Below, one piece after another: positions 1 through 8,823 of a DNA stretch of 64,000 bases. The stretch is from an uncultured bacterium. GTDB taxonomy: Bacteria; Desulfobacterota; Desulfovibrionia; Desulfovibrionales; Desulfovibrionaceae. The notes below the pieces were generated by a model. The model had not been told where the DNA came from. It did not search any database and saw only the letters and a program-made list of their open reading frames with translations. The first letter of the stretch is position 1, and each line of letters starts with the position of its first letter. The stretch lies in the NCBI GenBank assembly GCA_905214305.1, contig CAJMLK010000002.1:1-64000 (forward strand). Reading direction: 5' to 3'. The translations under genes were made by a program, and so were the position numbers.

Positions 1-1283
1 CCAAGATGGGCGAAGAATTTCTGGCCCAGCTTACCTTCAACAGCCGCGCGCTCAAGATGGTTTCGGCCGTGCTGCTGCTCTTCGCCATTGTTCCCGGTCT
101 GCCCACCATTCCTTTTCTGGTCATCTCCGCCCTTATTTTCTCGGTGGCGCGCCTTACGGAAAAGGATGACGCCGATGCCGAAGCCAGAGAAAAGAAGGAA
201 AGCAAGGCCAAGTCCGGGTCCGGTACGGCCGATACCCCCGAAGAAGTACAGGCCCTTCTGCCTCTGGACACGCTTGAACTTGAAGTGGGCTATGGCCTCA
301 TTCCTCTGGTGGATGAAGAGCAAAGCGGCAACCTGCTGGCGCGCATACGCTCCATACGGCGGCAGTTTGCGCTGGATATGGGCGTGGTCATTCCCTCGCT
401 GCACCTGCGTGACAACCTGCAGCTCAAGCCCGGCCAGTATTCACTGCTGATCAAGGGCAATCAGGTGGCCTCGGCGGAAATTCTTGTCGACCATTTTCTT
501 GCAATGGATCCCGGCAACGTGACCACCAAGATTCACGGCATAGAAACACGCGAACCGGCCTTTAACCTGCCCGCGCTCTGGATACCCGACAGCCAGCGCG
601 AAGAAGCCATGCTGGCGGGCTATACGGTGGTTGACCCGGCAACTGTCATTGCCACCCACCTGACGGAAGTGTTCAAGCGCCATCTGGCCGACTTCCTTGA
701 CCGTCAGGCGGTTCAGGGCCTGCTGGACACCGTGGCAAAGCATTCGCCCAAGGCCGTGGAAGACCTTGTGCCCGGCGTGCTGCCCCTCGGCACGGTACAA
801 AAGGTACTGCAACTGCTGGTGCGTGAAAACGTGAGCATACGCGACATGCTCACCATTGTGGAAACCCTGGGCGACTTTGGCGCAGGCATAAAAAATCCTG
901 ACATGCTGACAGAATACGTGCGCGAAAAACTGGCCCGATCCATCGTGCGGCCCTATCTGGACAGCCAGGGAACCTTGCCCGTGCTTACCCTTGCCCCCAA
1001 TGCCGAGCGCATGGTGCAGGAAGGTGTGCGACAGGCAGATACGGGAGCGACCTTTCTTTCGCTCAATCCGGCCTCGGCCCAGCGGCTGGTGCAGAACATC
1101 AGCTCTGCCGTGGAAAACGCCGTCAACACCGACGGCCAGCCCGTGCTGCTGGTAAACCCCGTCATCCGCCCGCATCTGGCCCAGCTTGTCACGCGCTTTC
1201 TGCCCTCGGTTCCGGTCATTTCGCAAGCCGAAATTCCCCCGGATATCCGGCTTCAGTCTGTGGGCAGCGTGGCTGCGGAATAG
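1..1283 (+). CDS. flhA: FlhA, flagellar export apparatus membrane protein (C-terminal part, cut by the window edge)
   Basis: This is the C-terminal part of FlhA, the large inner-membrane component of the flagellar type III export gate. The frame is open to the left edge, so the N-terminal membrane domain lies outside. What is visible is the last hydrophobic segments (VSAVLLLFAIVPGLPTIPFL), a charged linker rich in K, E and S, and the cytoplasmic substrate/chaperone-docking domain, with family blocks such as LELEVGYGLIPLVD and VLPLGTVQKVLQLLVREN. FlhA is usually about 700 residues, and roughly 425 are seen. It ends at a TAG followed by a hairpin terminator at 1351-1381. In related bacteria flhF normally follows directly; here 4.6 kb intervenes. 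Confidence 0.95.
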   Translation, partial: KMGEEFLAQLTFNSRALKMVSAVLLLFAIVPGLPTIPFLVISALIFSVARLTEKDDADAEAREKKESKAKSGSGTADTPEEVQALLPLDTLELEVGYGLIPLVDEEQSGNLLARIRSIRRQFALDMGVVIPSLHLRDNLQLKPGQYSLLIKGNQVASAEILVDHFLAMDPGNVTTKIHGIETREPAFNLPALWIPDSQREEAMLAGYTVVDPATVIATHLTEVFKRHLADFLDRQAVQGLLDTVAKHSPKAVEDLVPGVLPLGTVQKVLQLLVRENVSIRDMLTIVETLGDFGAGIKNPDMLTEYVREKLARSIVRPYLDSQGTLPVLTLAPNAERMVQEGVRQADTGATFLSLNPASAQRLVQNISSAVENAVNTDGQPVLLVNPVIRPHLAQLVTRFLPSVPVISQAEIPPDIRLQSVGSVAAE

Positions 1284-1350
1284 GCCGGAAACGGCCTGAA
1301 CAGAACGGCAAAAACTGACCGCCTTCAGTACAAGGCTCTGTTCCACGAAA

Positions 1351-1390
1351 GGGGCTGTAACGATGTTATTGTTACAGCCCCTTCCGGTTT
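1351..1390. terminator. Hairpin terminator between flhA and a convergent XRE gene
   Basis: A perfect 11-bp inverted repeat (1351-1361 GGGGCTGTAAC, 1371-1381 complement) has a 9-nt loop and is followed on the + strand by a T-rich stretch. It lies just 3' of flhA and overlaps the last codons of the convergent XRE gene, so it probably ends flhA transcription. Confidence 0.75.
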
Positions 1391-1632
1391 TTCAAACTTT
1401 CAATTTCATCCCTGACCAGCCCGATAAATTTCTCAGGCTCAACCCCAAGCGCCTCGCTCAAGAAAAACAAAACGTTTAATGTCACATTCCATTTACCGTT
1501 CTCCAGCCCGGTAATATAAGCCCGCTCTATCATCGCAAGCTCGGACAACTTGCGCTTGCTCATGGCAAGAGCTTCGCGCCTTTGCTTCAAAACATTGGCA
1601 ACAGCTTCATTTAAATAAGGATATTTTTCCAT
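1372..1632 (-). CDS. Small XRE-family helix-turn-helix regulator
   Basis: A predicted 86-residue DNA-binding protein made almost entirely of one Cro/C1-type HTH domain. Visible features are the N-terminal helix (VANVLKQRREALAMSKRKLSE), a recognition-helix region IERAYITGLENG, and LFFLSEALGVEPEKF, the usual end of an XRE domain. I chose the ATG at 1632 because the HTH domain starts directly after it; the longer frame to 1710 adds non-conserved sequence. It lies convergent to flhA in DNA richer in AT than the flagellar genes, which suggests it was acquired. Target unknown; single-domain XRE proteins often regulate themselves or a neighbour. Confidence 0.8.
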   Translation of the reverse strand: MEKYPYLNEAVANVLKQRREALAMSKRKLSELAMIERAYITGLENGKWNVTLNVLFFLSEALGVEPEKFIGLVRDEIESLKNRKGL

Positions 1633-1986
1633 TCTACCAGTATAGCGGAATTTTCTTGACACAACATGGCAATATATTACCATCCATGACAGCTGTCTGC
1701 CCCGGCACAAGAAGACGGTCAGTTTTTTGATGGTGCTTTCTGGTCAGAGCGGCATGGTGCGCCGCAGGCAAGGGATGTTTATCGGTGAGCCAAAGCAGGA
1801 GAAACATTGAATTTTTTTATCAATCACAAACACTTCTCGCGTATTTGACTAAAATAACATGATAAAAAGACATGGCATAAAGATAAGATTATATAAAGAA
1901 CACATAAAATTTATTTAATTTTAAAAGGATACCCAAAAATAAACTAAAACTGAAACCAGACAAAATGTTGTTTTCTCCAGAACAGG
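1633..1986. other. AT-rich gene-free stretch between two XRE genes
   Basis: About 350 bp with no convincing gene. From about 1800 to 1980 it is clearly AT-rich (runs of A and T, few GC clusters), unlike the GC-rich flanks. It should contain the promoter of the XRE gene that starts at 1632. I see no mobile-element ends. Confidence 0.6.
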
Positions 1987-2181
1987 CTATTCCGAAAACA
2001 AATCTTTAACTTTTACATCCAGCGCCTGGGCGATATTCAGAAGTGTGGACATCCGGCAATCGATAATAAGATGGTTTCTCGCTCGTGTTATAGTTTGACT
2101 CGACAAACCAGTTCGCGCTTCAAGCTCTTTATACGTCACCTTCTTATCGTTCATTATCTTTTTAAGATTGCTTCTTAACAT
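1987..2181 (-). CDS. Small Cro/C1-type HTH regulator
   Basis: A 64-residue protein consisting of one XRE-type HTH domain (LKKIMNDKKVTYKELEARTG, then LSSQTITRARN as recognition helix, then IAQALDVKVKDLFSE). This matches the size of Cro-like phage or toxin-antitoxin regulators. The start at 2181 is supported by a ribosome-binding site GAGAGG about 8 nt upstream; the frame extends further but without such a site. About 45 bp upstream is a near-perfect 24-bp palindrome (2228-2251), the best candidate for its operator. The adjacent + strand chemoreceptor may be under the same control. Function beyond DNA binding is unknown. Confidence 0.82.
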   Translation of the reverse strand: MLRSNLKKIMNDKKVTYKELEARTGLSSQTITRARNHLIIDCRMSTLLNIAQALDVKVKDLFSE

Positions 2182-2227
2182 ATAGCTACCTCTCACCATA
2201 ATATCCTAACAGCCTTGCTCTAACTAG

Positions 2228-2251
2228 TTTACGGTGATATATCACTGTAAA
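2228..2251. promoter_or_regulatory. 24-bp palindromic operator candidate
   Basis: The two 12-bp arms, TTTACGGTGATA and TATCACTGTAAA, pair at 11 of 12 positions. The site lies upstream of the small HTH gene (start 2181) and about 260 bp upstream of the chemoreceptor start. Dimeric XRE regulators bind such dyads, so autoregulation is the simplest reading; this is inference. Confidence 0.6.
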
Positions 2252-2508
2252 AAGTCAGAATTGCTCCGGTTACGAGGCAATTGTACGGCCCGGGCAAACA
2301 CCAGTCGTGTCCGCACGCGCCAGATGGAAGCATCAGATGCTGCACAAAGAGGACAAAACACAGCGCGGAGGGTCGCGCGCCCTGCCGGGCCACGAGCAGT
2401 ACCCGCCCTGCACCACGCAGCCGGACGGTGTTTTGCCGAACTTCACAAAAATCAAGTGGATACCGGCACTCACCAAATTTTGCCAGCACTTTTTGCAAGG
2501 AGGATGTG

Positions 2509-4260
2509 ATGAACTTTTTTTCCAACCTGAAAGTGGGCACAAAAATTACCGCCCTGATTGTTCTTCTGCTGCTTTGCATGACAGGCATCGCTTTCTGGGG
2601 CATCCGCCAGCTCAACCTGGTGAGCGACGAGGCCGACAACATGTATTTCATTGACCTGCACGGCCTTGATTACGCCAACACGGCCAATATCAACATGCTC
2701 TCGGCCGTACGGGCGCTTTACAACGTCATCCTTTTCCCCCCGGATGTCCGCCCGAGATATGTGCAGAACTATCACCGTTACACCAGCCAGACTGTCGAGG
2801 CGCTGAAAAAGGTTGAGCCGCTCACTACCGACGAAAACAGCAGGCTGCTGCTGCAAAAGCTGCATCAGGCGTTTGCGGCACTGGATTCAGGGTACAAGGA
2901 GCTTATTGAAAAGGCCGATTCGTCCTCCGAAGAACAGATGCTGAATGCTCTGACCAGGATGCGTGAGCAGGCCGACAATGTTGAAAGCATGATGGGCGAC
3001 CTTGGCACGGCCATGATGCACGAAGCCGAGCGGCGTTCGACGGAAACCACAGTCACCTACGAACGAGGCCGCCTGTACAGCCTTGTGCTGCTGGGTCTGG
3101 CCCTTGTGCTCGGCTCGCTCTACGGCCTTGCCACCAAGCGGGGCATAGCCAATCCGCTGATGAGCATCGCAGGCAAGGCAACCCGCGTGGCTGACGGCGA
3201 TCTGGGGCAGGACTTCAGCCTGAAGCGCTCGGACGAAATCGGGCAACTGGCCGATGCGCTTGCCCGCATGGTGGACAACCTCCGCCACCGCATTGCCGAG
3301 GCTGAAGAACAGAGCGCGGCGGCCCGCGAACAAAGCAGGCTGGCCGCGGAAGCCACCGAAGAGGCCAATGCCGCCAAGGGCAAGGCCGAAGAAAGCCACC
3401 GGGCCATTCTGCTGACGGCCGAAAACATCGAGGGCGTCACCGCCCGCCTGTACACGGCGACCGAGGAACTTTCGGCCCAGATTCAGGAATCCAGCAGAGG
3501 AACCGACATCCAGCGCGAGCGCGTGGCAACGTCAGCCACGGCCATGGAAGAAATGAACTCCACGGTGCTTGAAGTGGCGCGCAATGCGGGCGTAGCCGCT
3601 GACGGGGCCAATCTCGCGCGGGAAAACGCCCTGGACGGCGAATCCATCGTCCGCCAGTCAGTGGATTCCATCACCATCGTGCAGACCGATGCCCAGCGCC
3701 TCAAAGGCTATATGGAAGCTCTGGGCGAAAGGGCGGAAAGCATCGGGGCCATCATGACGGTCATTTCGGACATTGCGGATCAGACCAACCTGCTGGCCCT
3801 CAACGCAGCCATTGAGGCGGCCCGTGCCGGAGAGGCCGGACGCGGCTTTGCCGTTGTGGCTGATGAAGTGCGCAAACTTGCCGAAAGCACCATGAACGCA
3901 ACCAAGGAAGTGGGGGACGCCATCAGCGGCATACAGCAGGGAACCAGAGACAGCATCAGCGCTGTTGAACAGACCTCCAGCGAACTCAACGACACGGCCG
4001 TGCTTGTGGAAAAATCCGGCCAGTCGCTGGTGGAAATAGTGCAGAATGTGGCCACCGTGGCGGATCAGGTGCGCAATATCGCCGCGGCGGCTGAAGAACA
4101 GTCCGCAGCCAGCGAAGAGATCACCCACGCTTTGGACGAAATAAACCGCATGGCCGACGAAGGCGCGACAGCCATGCACATGTGCGCTCAGGCAGTGGTG
4201 GAACTGTCCGAACAGACTGACGGGCTAAAAAATCTGGTTGACGACCTGCGCGGCAAGTAA
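2509..4260 (+). CDS. Methyl-accepting chemotaxis protein (chemoreceptor)
   Basis: A 583-residue transmembrane chemoreceptor. In order it has a first membrane helix (about residues 10-32), a periplasmic helical sensor of the four-helix-bundle type (about 35-185), a second membrane helix (about 190-212), a HAMP linker (about 213-265), and a long cytoplasmic coiled coil carrying the MCP signalling hairpin ([20 protein letters not shown] and [15 protein letters not shown]) that docks CheA/CheW. The start ATG at 2509 has a strong AAGGAGG site 5 nt upstream, so the longer frame from 2281 is rejected. No C-terminal CheR-tether pentapeptide is seen. The ligand cannot be predicted. It is followed 35 bp later by an HD-GYP gene, probably co-transcribed. 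The pair sits between flhA and flhF. Confidence 0.95.
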   Translation: MNFFSNLKVGTKITALIVLLLLCMTGIAFWGIRQLNLVSDEADNMYFIDLHGLDYANTANINMLSAVRALYNVILFPPDVRPRYVQNYHRYTSQTVEALKKVEPLTTDENSRLLLQKLHQAFAALDSGYKELIEKADSSSEEQMLNALTRMREQADNVESMMGDLGTAMMHEAERRSTETTVTYERGRLYSLVLLGLALVLGSLYGLATKRGIANPLMSIAGKATRVADGDLGQDFSLKRSDEIGQLADALARMVDNLRHRIAEAEEQSAAAREQSRLAAEATEEANAAKGKAEESHRAILLTAENIEGVTARLYTATEELSAQIQESSRGTDIQRERVATSATAMEEMNSTVLEVARNAGVAADGANLARENALDGESIVRQSVDSITIVQTDAQRLKGYMEALGERAESIGAIMTVISDIADQTNLLALNAAIEAARAGEAGRGFAVVADEVRKLAESTMNATKEVGDAISGIQQGTRDSISAVEQTSSELNDTAVLVEKSGQSLVEIVQNVATVADQVRNIAAAAEEQSAASEEITHALDEINRMADEGATAMHMCAQAVVELSEQTDGLKNLVDDLRGK

Positions 4261-4295
4261 CCGTCAGCCGCCAATGACCTTATGGGGAAACGCGC

Positions 4296-5360
4296 ATGCA
4301 TACGCCGCTGATTGTAACCGTAGGAATGACTCCGGCCCTGATCGACCAATTGCGCCAGGCCCTGCCCGGGTGCACCCTCATTCACCATTCCTGTGAAGAC
4401 GCAGCCCTGGGCGATATTGGCGCCCGGGCGCCCCGCGCCGTTCTGTTTTCCCCTTGCAGCAACGCCCGCAGCGAAAGCAGGTATGCTTTTCTGCGGCGTC
4501 TTTCCGCCATCGAGCTGTCGTCCAGACCGCCCGTCATTGTGCTGTCTGCCCACAGCTCTCTTCTTGAGGACAAAGAGGCGGCCTTCAACGCGGGAGCCTA
4601 CGACTATCTTGCGCACCCCGTGACCAACAACGAGCTTGCCATACGTGTTGCAGCCACCCTGGGGCAGTGCCGCACCGAAGAAGCCCTTTTGCACCTGAGC
4701 GCCCACATGTCGTATTCCAGAAATATCTTTCTGAAAGGCATGGCAACCCTGACGGCCATGAAAGACCCGGATACCGGCGGGCATCTGCTGCGTGTGGCGC
4801 GCTATCTCAAGGCCCTGCTGGAAGTTCCCGCCATGCAGCGGCACGCCACAGCCCCCCTGACCGGGCAGGATATAAAGGAGTTGAGCAAGGCAGCAATTTT
4901 ACACGATATCGGCAAGGTGAGCATTCCTGACGCCATTTTGCAAAAACCCGGCCTTCTCACTGTTGAGGAGTTCGACACCATCAAGACCCATACCCTGCAC
5001 GGCAGCAATCTGCTCCACAATCTCCGGCTTATCTCCGATTCACGCTTTCTTCAGTTCGCGGAAGAAATCGCCCGCACGCATCACGAACGCTGGAACGGCT
5101 CCGGCTATCCCCTTCGCCTGCAGGGCGATGACATCCCCTTTGTCGGGCGGCTCATGGCGGTGGCCGATGTATACGACGCCACCAGATTCGCCCGCGTATA
5201 CAAAGGCGCATGGCCTCATTCCGTATCTACCCAGTACATAATGGACAACAAAGGCGTGCTTTTTGACCCGCTTGTGGTGGACTGTTTTTACAAGCAGCGT
5301 GAGGTTTTCAAGAACATCTCAACCTGTTTTCAAAAAATCGGCTCTGTCTTTTCCACCTAG
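4296..5360 (+). CDS. HD-GYP c-di-GMP phosphodiesterase-like protein with a degenerate receiver domain
   Basis: A 354-residue protein with an N-terminal receiver-like domain (about 1-120) and a C-terminal HD-GYP domain (about 140-340). HD-GYP residues are present: HDIGK (H203, D204), HHERWNGSGYP (262-272) and DVYDA (291-295), so c-di-GMP hydrolysis is plausible. The receiver lacks the usual acidic pair near its start. The phosphoacceptor Asp is replaced in AVLFSPC (about residues 48-54), and the conserved Lys is His107 (YLAHPVT). Phosphorylation is therefore unlikely and the domain may act as a dimerization or protein-binding module. After DVYDA the usual helix is also altered (TRFARVYKGAWP). 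It probably forms an operon with the upstream chemoreceptor, linking chemosensing and c-di-GMP to motility. Confidence 0.9.
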   Translation: MHTPLIVTVGMTPALIDQLRQALPGCTLIHHSCEDAALGDIGARAPRAVLFSPCSNARSESRYAFLRRLSAIELSSRPPVIVLSAHSSLLEDKEAAFNAGAYDYLAHPVTNNELAIRVAATLGQCRTEEALLHLSAHMSYSRNIFLKGMATLTAMKDPDTGGHLLRVARYLKALLEVPAMQRHATAPLTGQDIKELSKAAILHDIGKVSIPDAILQKPGLLTVEEFDTIKTHTLHGSNLLHNLRLISDSRFLQFAEEIARTHHERWNGSGYPLRLQGDDIPFVGRLMAVADVYDATRFARVYKGAWPHSVSTQYIMDNKGVLFDPLVVDCFYKQREVFKNISTCFQKIGSVFST

Positions 5361-5368
5361 AACATCCT

Positions 5369-5435
5369 GCTTTTGAAACACTCCCTGTTTCAAAAGCATC
5401 ATTCTGGCAAAAAAACGTGGTTTTCGCCAGAATCC
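5369..5435 (+). terminator. Tandem hairpins after the HD-GYP gene
   Basis: Two consecutive dyads: a perfect 12-bp stem at 5369-5380/5386-5397 with a 5-nt loop, and an 8-bp stem at 5401-5408/5426-5433 with an A-rich/T-rich inner part. They lie directly 3' of the HD-GYP stop and probably end the chemoreceptor/HD-GYP transcript. Confidence 0.65.
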
Positions 5436-5795
5436 ACGCCACCTGATGGCGGCTGCGGCCTCCGCGTCAGCAGAGCATTTTCAACGTCAAATTGCCCTGA
5501 ATCCGGGGCGGTAGACGGGCAGCAACACTGTGCGGCCTGCCCGGGGCCACCGGACGCACTCCCCTGCAAAACCGGAACGGCCCATATGCCCCCGCCGCCC
5601 CGCCCCCTGTGCGAAGCCACGAATTCGCACAGGGGGACCTTTGCGGGGCAACCCCTGCGCCGTCAAAATTCCCCTGTTTACCCATACACTGCGCCTGCCG
5701 GCTTTGCCGGCACAGCTTTTCATGCCGTGCTCTGGCGCAGGTTCGGGCCACGGCGCGCAGGCGCATGCGCTCTTTGCCGGGCCGCATTTTCAGCT
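5436..5795. other. Gene-free region upstream of flhF
   Basis: About 360 bp without a convincing gene. A degenerate hairpin resembling the P1 end of the dispersed repeat family (AGAGCATTTTCA...) is at about 5472-5499. Several GC-rich dyads follow, for example near 5610-5640. The sigma54-type promoter at 5796 closes the region. Confidence 0.5.
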
Positions 5796-5811
5796 TGGCC
5801 CCTAATTTGCA
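5796..5811 (+). promoter_or_regulatory. Sigma54-type promoter for flhF
   Basis: TGGCCCCTAATTTGCA matches the -24/-12 pattern TGGCAC-N5-TTGCA with one change in the -24 box and exact GG-N10-GC spacing. It lies about 80 bp upstream of the flhF ATG. Sigma54 control of flagellar genes is established in many polar-flagellate bacteria. Confidence 0.7.
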
Positions 5812-5889
5812 TTTAGTCAGTGTGCTGTCAAACATACGGCACAACGGCAATAACGGGCGGCGCTGTCGTCGCCAGTCAAAGGAAAGGCC

Positions 5890-6936
5890 ATGCAGGTAAA
5901 GACGTTCACCGGCGCCGCATCGCAGGAGATTCTGGCAAGAATCAAGGCCGAAATGGGGCCAGACGCCGTCATCCTGGGCAACCGCACCTACCGCAAAAAC
6001 GGTGAGGTCTGCCATGAAATCACGGCGGGGATGGAGCGTTCCCAGTCCGGCAACGGCGCACCCGTCAGCGGGGTTCCCGGCGGCTGGGGCGAATGGCACA
6101 AGGAGTGGCAGCAGATCAAGGATCAGCTTTTCGCCCTCATGAAGCCCGCCATTCAGCTGGAACGCCTCACGCCCCGGCAGCGCGTCGCCCTTGAGTATCT
6201 TCAACGCGAGGGTATTTCAGACGCAGTGGCCGTGGATCTGTATCAGCGGCTGGTATCGCAGCCCGGCGCATCGGTGCTGGAATGCCTGTGCGGCATGGTT
6301 CCGGTCAAGGGCTGGGGCCCGGCGTACTGGAATCAGCGGCTGCACCTGATGGCGGGGCCGTTCGGCTTTGGCAAGACCACTACCGCCCTGCGCTTTGCCC
6401 TGCACCGCCGCAAGGCCGAGCCTGAGGCGCGCATCGCCTTCATCAATGCCGACTGCCTGCGTGGCAACGGCCGCCTGGTGCTGCGCCACTGGGCAGAGCT
6501 TTCAAATTTCAGCTACGTTGAAGCCCCGGACAAGGCCGCCATGCAGGAAGCGCTGAAGGCCACTGCCGACGCCGACGCCGTGTTCATTGACGTTCCCGGC
6601 CTTGACCGCACCACAAACCTCCCCCGGTGGCGTGAGGAAATGGGTCTGGCACAGGTGGACGTCGCCACGCATCTGACGCTTTCGCCCTATTGCGATGCCG
6701 TGCAGATTCAGGCATTCCTGCACCGCTACAAGTGCGACGGCCCGGGGTCCCTCGTGTGGACAAAGCTGGACGAAGCCGTGAGCTTTGGTACTATAGTCAA
6801 CGTGGCGTGCGCAGCCGGCCTGCCCATATCGGCACTGTCCTATGGCGCGGAACTCAAGGAGAGCCTTGCCCCGGCCACAGAGCCGCTGGTGTGGCGACTG
6901 ATTTTTAAAAGGCAAATCCCCGGCCAGGCGGCTTAA
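5890..6936 (+). CDS. flhF: FlhF, SRP-type GTPase controlling polar flagellum placement
   Basis: A 348-residue FlhF. It has an N-terminal region beginning MQVKTFTGAA, as in the family, a linker, an N domain (about 75-140) and an SRP-type GTPase domain. The P-loop is GPFGFGKTT (156-164; GPTGVGKTT is typical) and the base-recognition motif is TKLDE (291-295). The usual DTAGR segment reads DVPGLDR (234-240), so the catalytic/switch region is altered. FlhF recruits early flagellar components to the cell pole and works opposite FlhG, encoded 29 bp downstream. Its own sigma54-type promoter lies upstream. Confidence 0.93.
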   Translation: MQVKTFTGAASQEILARIKAEMGPDAVILGNRTYRKNGEVCHEITAGMERSQSGNGAPVSGVPGGWGEWHKEWQQIKDQLFALMKPAIQLERLTPRQRVALEYLQREGISDAVAVDLYQRLVSQPGASVLECLCGMVPVKGWGPAYWNQRLHLMAGPFGFGKTTTALRFALHRRKAEPEARIAFINADCLRGNGRLVLRHWAELSNFSYVEAPDKAAMQEALKATADADAVFIDVPGLDRTTNLPRWREEMGLAQVDVATHLTLSPYCDAVQIQAFLHRYKCDGPGSLVWTKLDEAVSFGTIVNVACAAGLPISALSYGAELKESLAPATEPLVWRLIFKRQIPGQAA

Positions 6937-6965
6937 GCACGGCCTAAACTATGCGGAGCACACAG

Positions 6966-7778
6966 ATGAGCGGCACATTCCCCCTGGTATTTTCCGTCAC
7001 TTCCGGCAAGGGCGGGGTAGGCAAGACCAACATCTCGGTCAACCTCGCCATCTGCCTTGCGCAGCTTGGCAAACAGGTGGTGCTCATTGATGCGGACCTT
7101 GGGCTTGCCAACGTGGACGTGGTGCTTGGCCTCACGCCGCAGAAAAACATTTTTCACCTCTTCCACGAGGGCGCCAGCGTCAGCGACATTCTTTTTCCCA
7201 CGCCCTACGGCTTTTCCATCCTGCCGGCCTCTTCGGGCATGAGCGAAATGCTCACCCTTTCGACAGGTCAGAAGCTGGAACTGCTCGACGCCGTGGACGA
7301 ACTGGAAGACGACCTTGACTACCTCATTGTAGACACCGGCGCAGGCATCAGCGACAACGTCCTGTATTTCAACATGGCTGCCCAGGAACGCCTCGTGGTG
7401 CTCACCCCGGAGCCGACCTCCCTTACGGACGCCTACGCCCTTATCAAGGTTCTCAAGACCAATCACGGTGTGGAGCGCTTCAGGGTATGCGTCAACATGG
7501 CCCCCGACCAGAAGACCGCCAAGGAAATGTTTGTGCGGCTGGCTCAGGCATGCGACCATTTCCTGAGCGGCGTTTCGCTGGAACTGGTGAGCGTCATCCC
7601 GCGTGATACGGGTGTGCGCAAGGCCGTGGTGCAGCAGCTGCCCTTCTGCGTCAGCGAGCCGCAAAGCCCGGCGTCACGCGCTGTCATGGAACTGGCGCAG
7701 GGCATCACGCAATGGGATGTGCCCGAAAACCTTGACGGCAACATCAAATTTTTCTGGAAAAAACTGCTTTTCCGCTAG
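6966..7778 (+). CDS. flhG: FlhG/FleN, MinD-like ATPase regulating flagellar number
   Basis: A 270-residue MinD/ParA-family ATPase. It shows the deviant Walker A GKGGVGKT (about 14-21), VLIDADLGLANVD (switch I/Walker A') and DYLIVDTGAG (Walker B region). With FlhF it limits flagellar number. I prefer the ATG at 6966 because CGGAG lies 7 nt upstream; the ATG at 6951 has no comparable site. It continues the flhF operon. The C-terminal tail (WDVPENLDGNIKFFWKKLLF) ends in hydrophobic/basic residues that may form the membrane-binding helix typical of the family. Confidence 0.93.
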   Translation: MSGTFPLVFSVTSGKGGVGKTNISVNLAICLAQLGKQVVLIDADLGLANVDVVLGLTPQKNIFHLFHEGASVSDILFPTPYGFSILPASSGMSEMLTLSTGQKLELLDAVDELEDDLDYLIVDTGAGISDNVLYFNMAAQERLVVLTPEPTSLTDAYALIKVLKTNHGVERFRVCVNMAPDQKTAKEMFVRLAQACDHFLSGVSLELVSVIPRDTGVRKAVVQQLPFCVSEPQSPASRAVMELAQGITQWDVPENLDGNIKFFWKKLLFR

Positions 7779-7966
7779 AATATTTCAAGAGCGCCCTGCT
7801 TCAGCAGAGGCATCTCGACCGCGGCAGACGGGCATCAGCCCCGTCCCGACATGAACCCTGACGTGGAATAACGCGTCCTGCACAGCCTTGCGGGCAGGGG
7901 CAGCGGCGCAGAACCGGCATCCAGAATGCCACGGGGTGAGAGAGGCAAAACCGGAAGGACAGCAAT

Positions 7967-8749
7967 ATGAAAACCGGAACAGCTCAAGCGCAGCCCCCCG
8001 GCCCCTGGGAAGCGCTCGAAACCGGGGCAACCGCCTGGGAAAACTTTTCTCCGGCAGAGCAGGAAGCCGTGGTGCGCCATTATGGCCCCAAAATCCGCTT
8101 TCTGGCCCTGCGCCTCAAGGCCAAACTGCCGCGCAGCGTTGAGCTTGGCGAACTTATCAGCTCAGGAACGCTCGGCCTTATGGAAGCCCTGGGCAAGTTT
8201 CGCCCGCAACTGGGCATACGCTTTGAAACCTACGCCGAAAGCCGCATTCGCGGGGCCATGCTGGACGAATTGCGCAGACTGGACTGGTTTCCCCGTTCTC
8301 TGCGCCAGCGCGTACGCATTCTTGACGAAGCCATGCGCAAGGTGGAGCACGAGCATGGACGGCAGGCCACAGAGGAAGAACTTCAGGTCATTACCGGCCT
8401 TCCCCTGCGGGACGTGCGTCAGGGGCTTGAAGCACTGCAAAACCAGCTCTGGCTTTCACTGGACGCCATACAGGACACCATTTCGGGTGACGCTCAGGAA
8501 CCCGATGGAGAACCCTACCGCAAAACAGCCTTTCGTGAACTGGTGGAAAGAGTTGCCCCGCTTATAGGCCGCTTGACGCCAAGGGAAAAGCTGGTACTGT
8601 CGCTCTACTATACTGATGAGCTGAATATGCGTGAAACTGCTGAAGTCATGGGCATCACTGAAGGCCGCGTTTCACAGTTGCATTCACAGGCCCTGAGCCG
8701 TCTGCGCAAAGAATTCGTCAGCCTGTATGGTGAGGACGCTGACATATAA
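7967..8749 (+). CDS. fliA: FliA, flagellar sigma factor (sigma28)
   Basis: A 260-residue sigma70-family factor of the FliA type. Region 2 includes FRPQLGIRFETYAESRIRGA and MLDELRRLDWFPRSLR, a family hallmark. Region 3 is near VRILDEAMRKVEHEHGRQAT, and region 4 has the HTH ETAEVMGITEGRVSQLHSQA. It directs late flagellar and chemotaxis promoters and is normally held by FlgM (not in the window). It lies 188 bp after flhG, a longer gap than elsewhere in the operon; I found no clear promoter there. Confidence 0.95.
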   Translation: MKTGTAQAQPPGPWEALETGATAWENFSPAEQEAVVRHYGPKIRFLALRLKAKLPRSVELGELISSGTLGLMEALGKFRPQLGIRFETYAESRIRGAMLDELRRLDWFPRSLRQRVRILDEAMRKVEHEHGRQATEEELQVITGLPLRDVRQGLEALQNQLWLSLDAIQDTISGDAQEPDGEPYRKTAFRELVERVAPLIGRLTPREKLVLSLYYTDELNMRETAEVMGITEGRVSQLHSQALSRLRKEFVSLYGEDADI

Positions 8750-8823
8750 CGATGCACCGGGCGACGCGAACATCGCGGCAAGCCCCGCTACGGCGCCCCC
8801 GCAGGCGTTAAGGAGCTTTCAAC

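Noticed and set aside
5472..5499. Another dispersed-element copy before flhF
   Set aside because: Only a degenerate P1-like hairpin; core and P2 not recognisable, so not counted as a copy.
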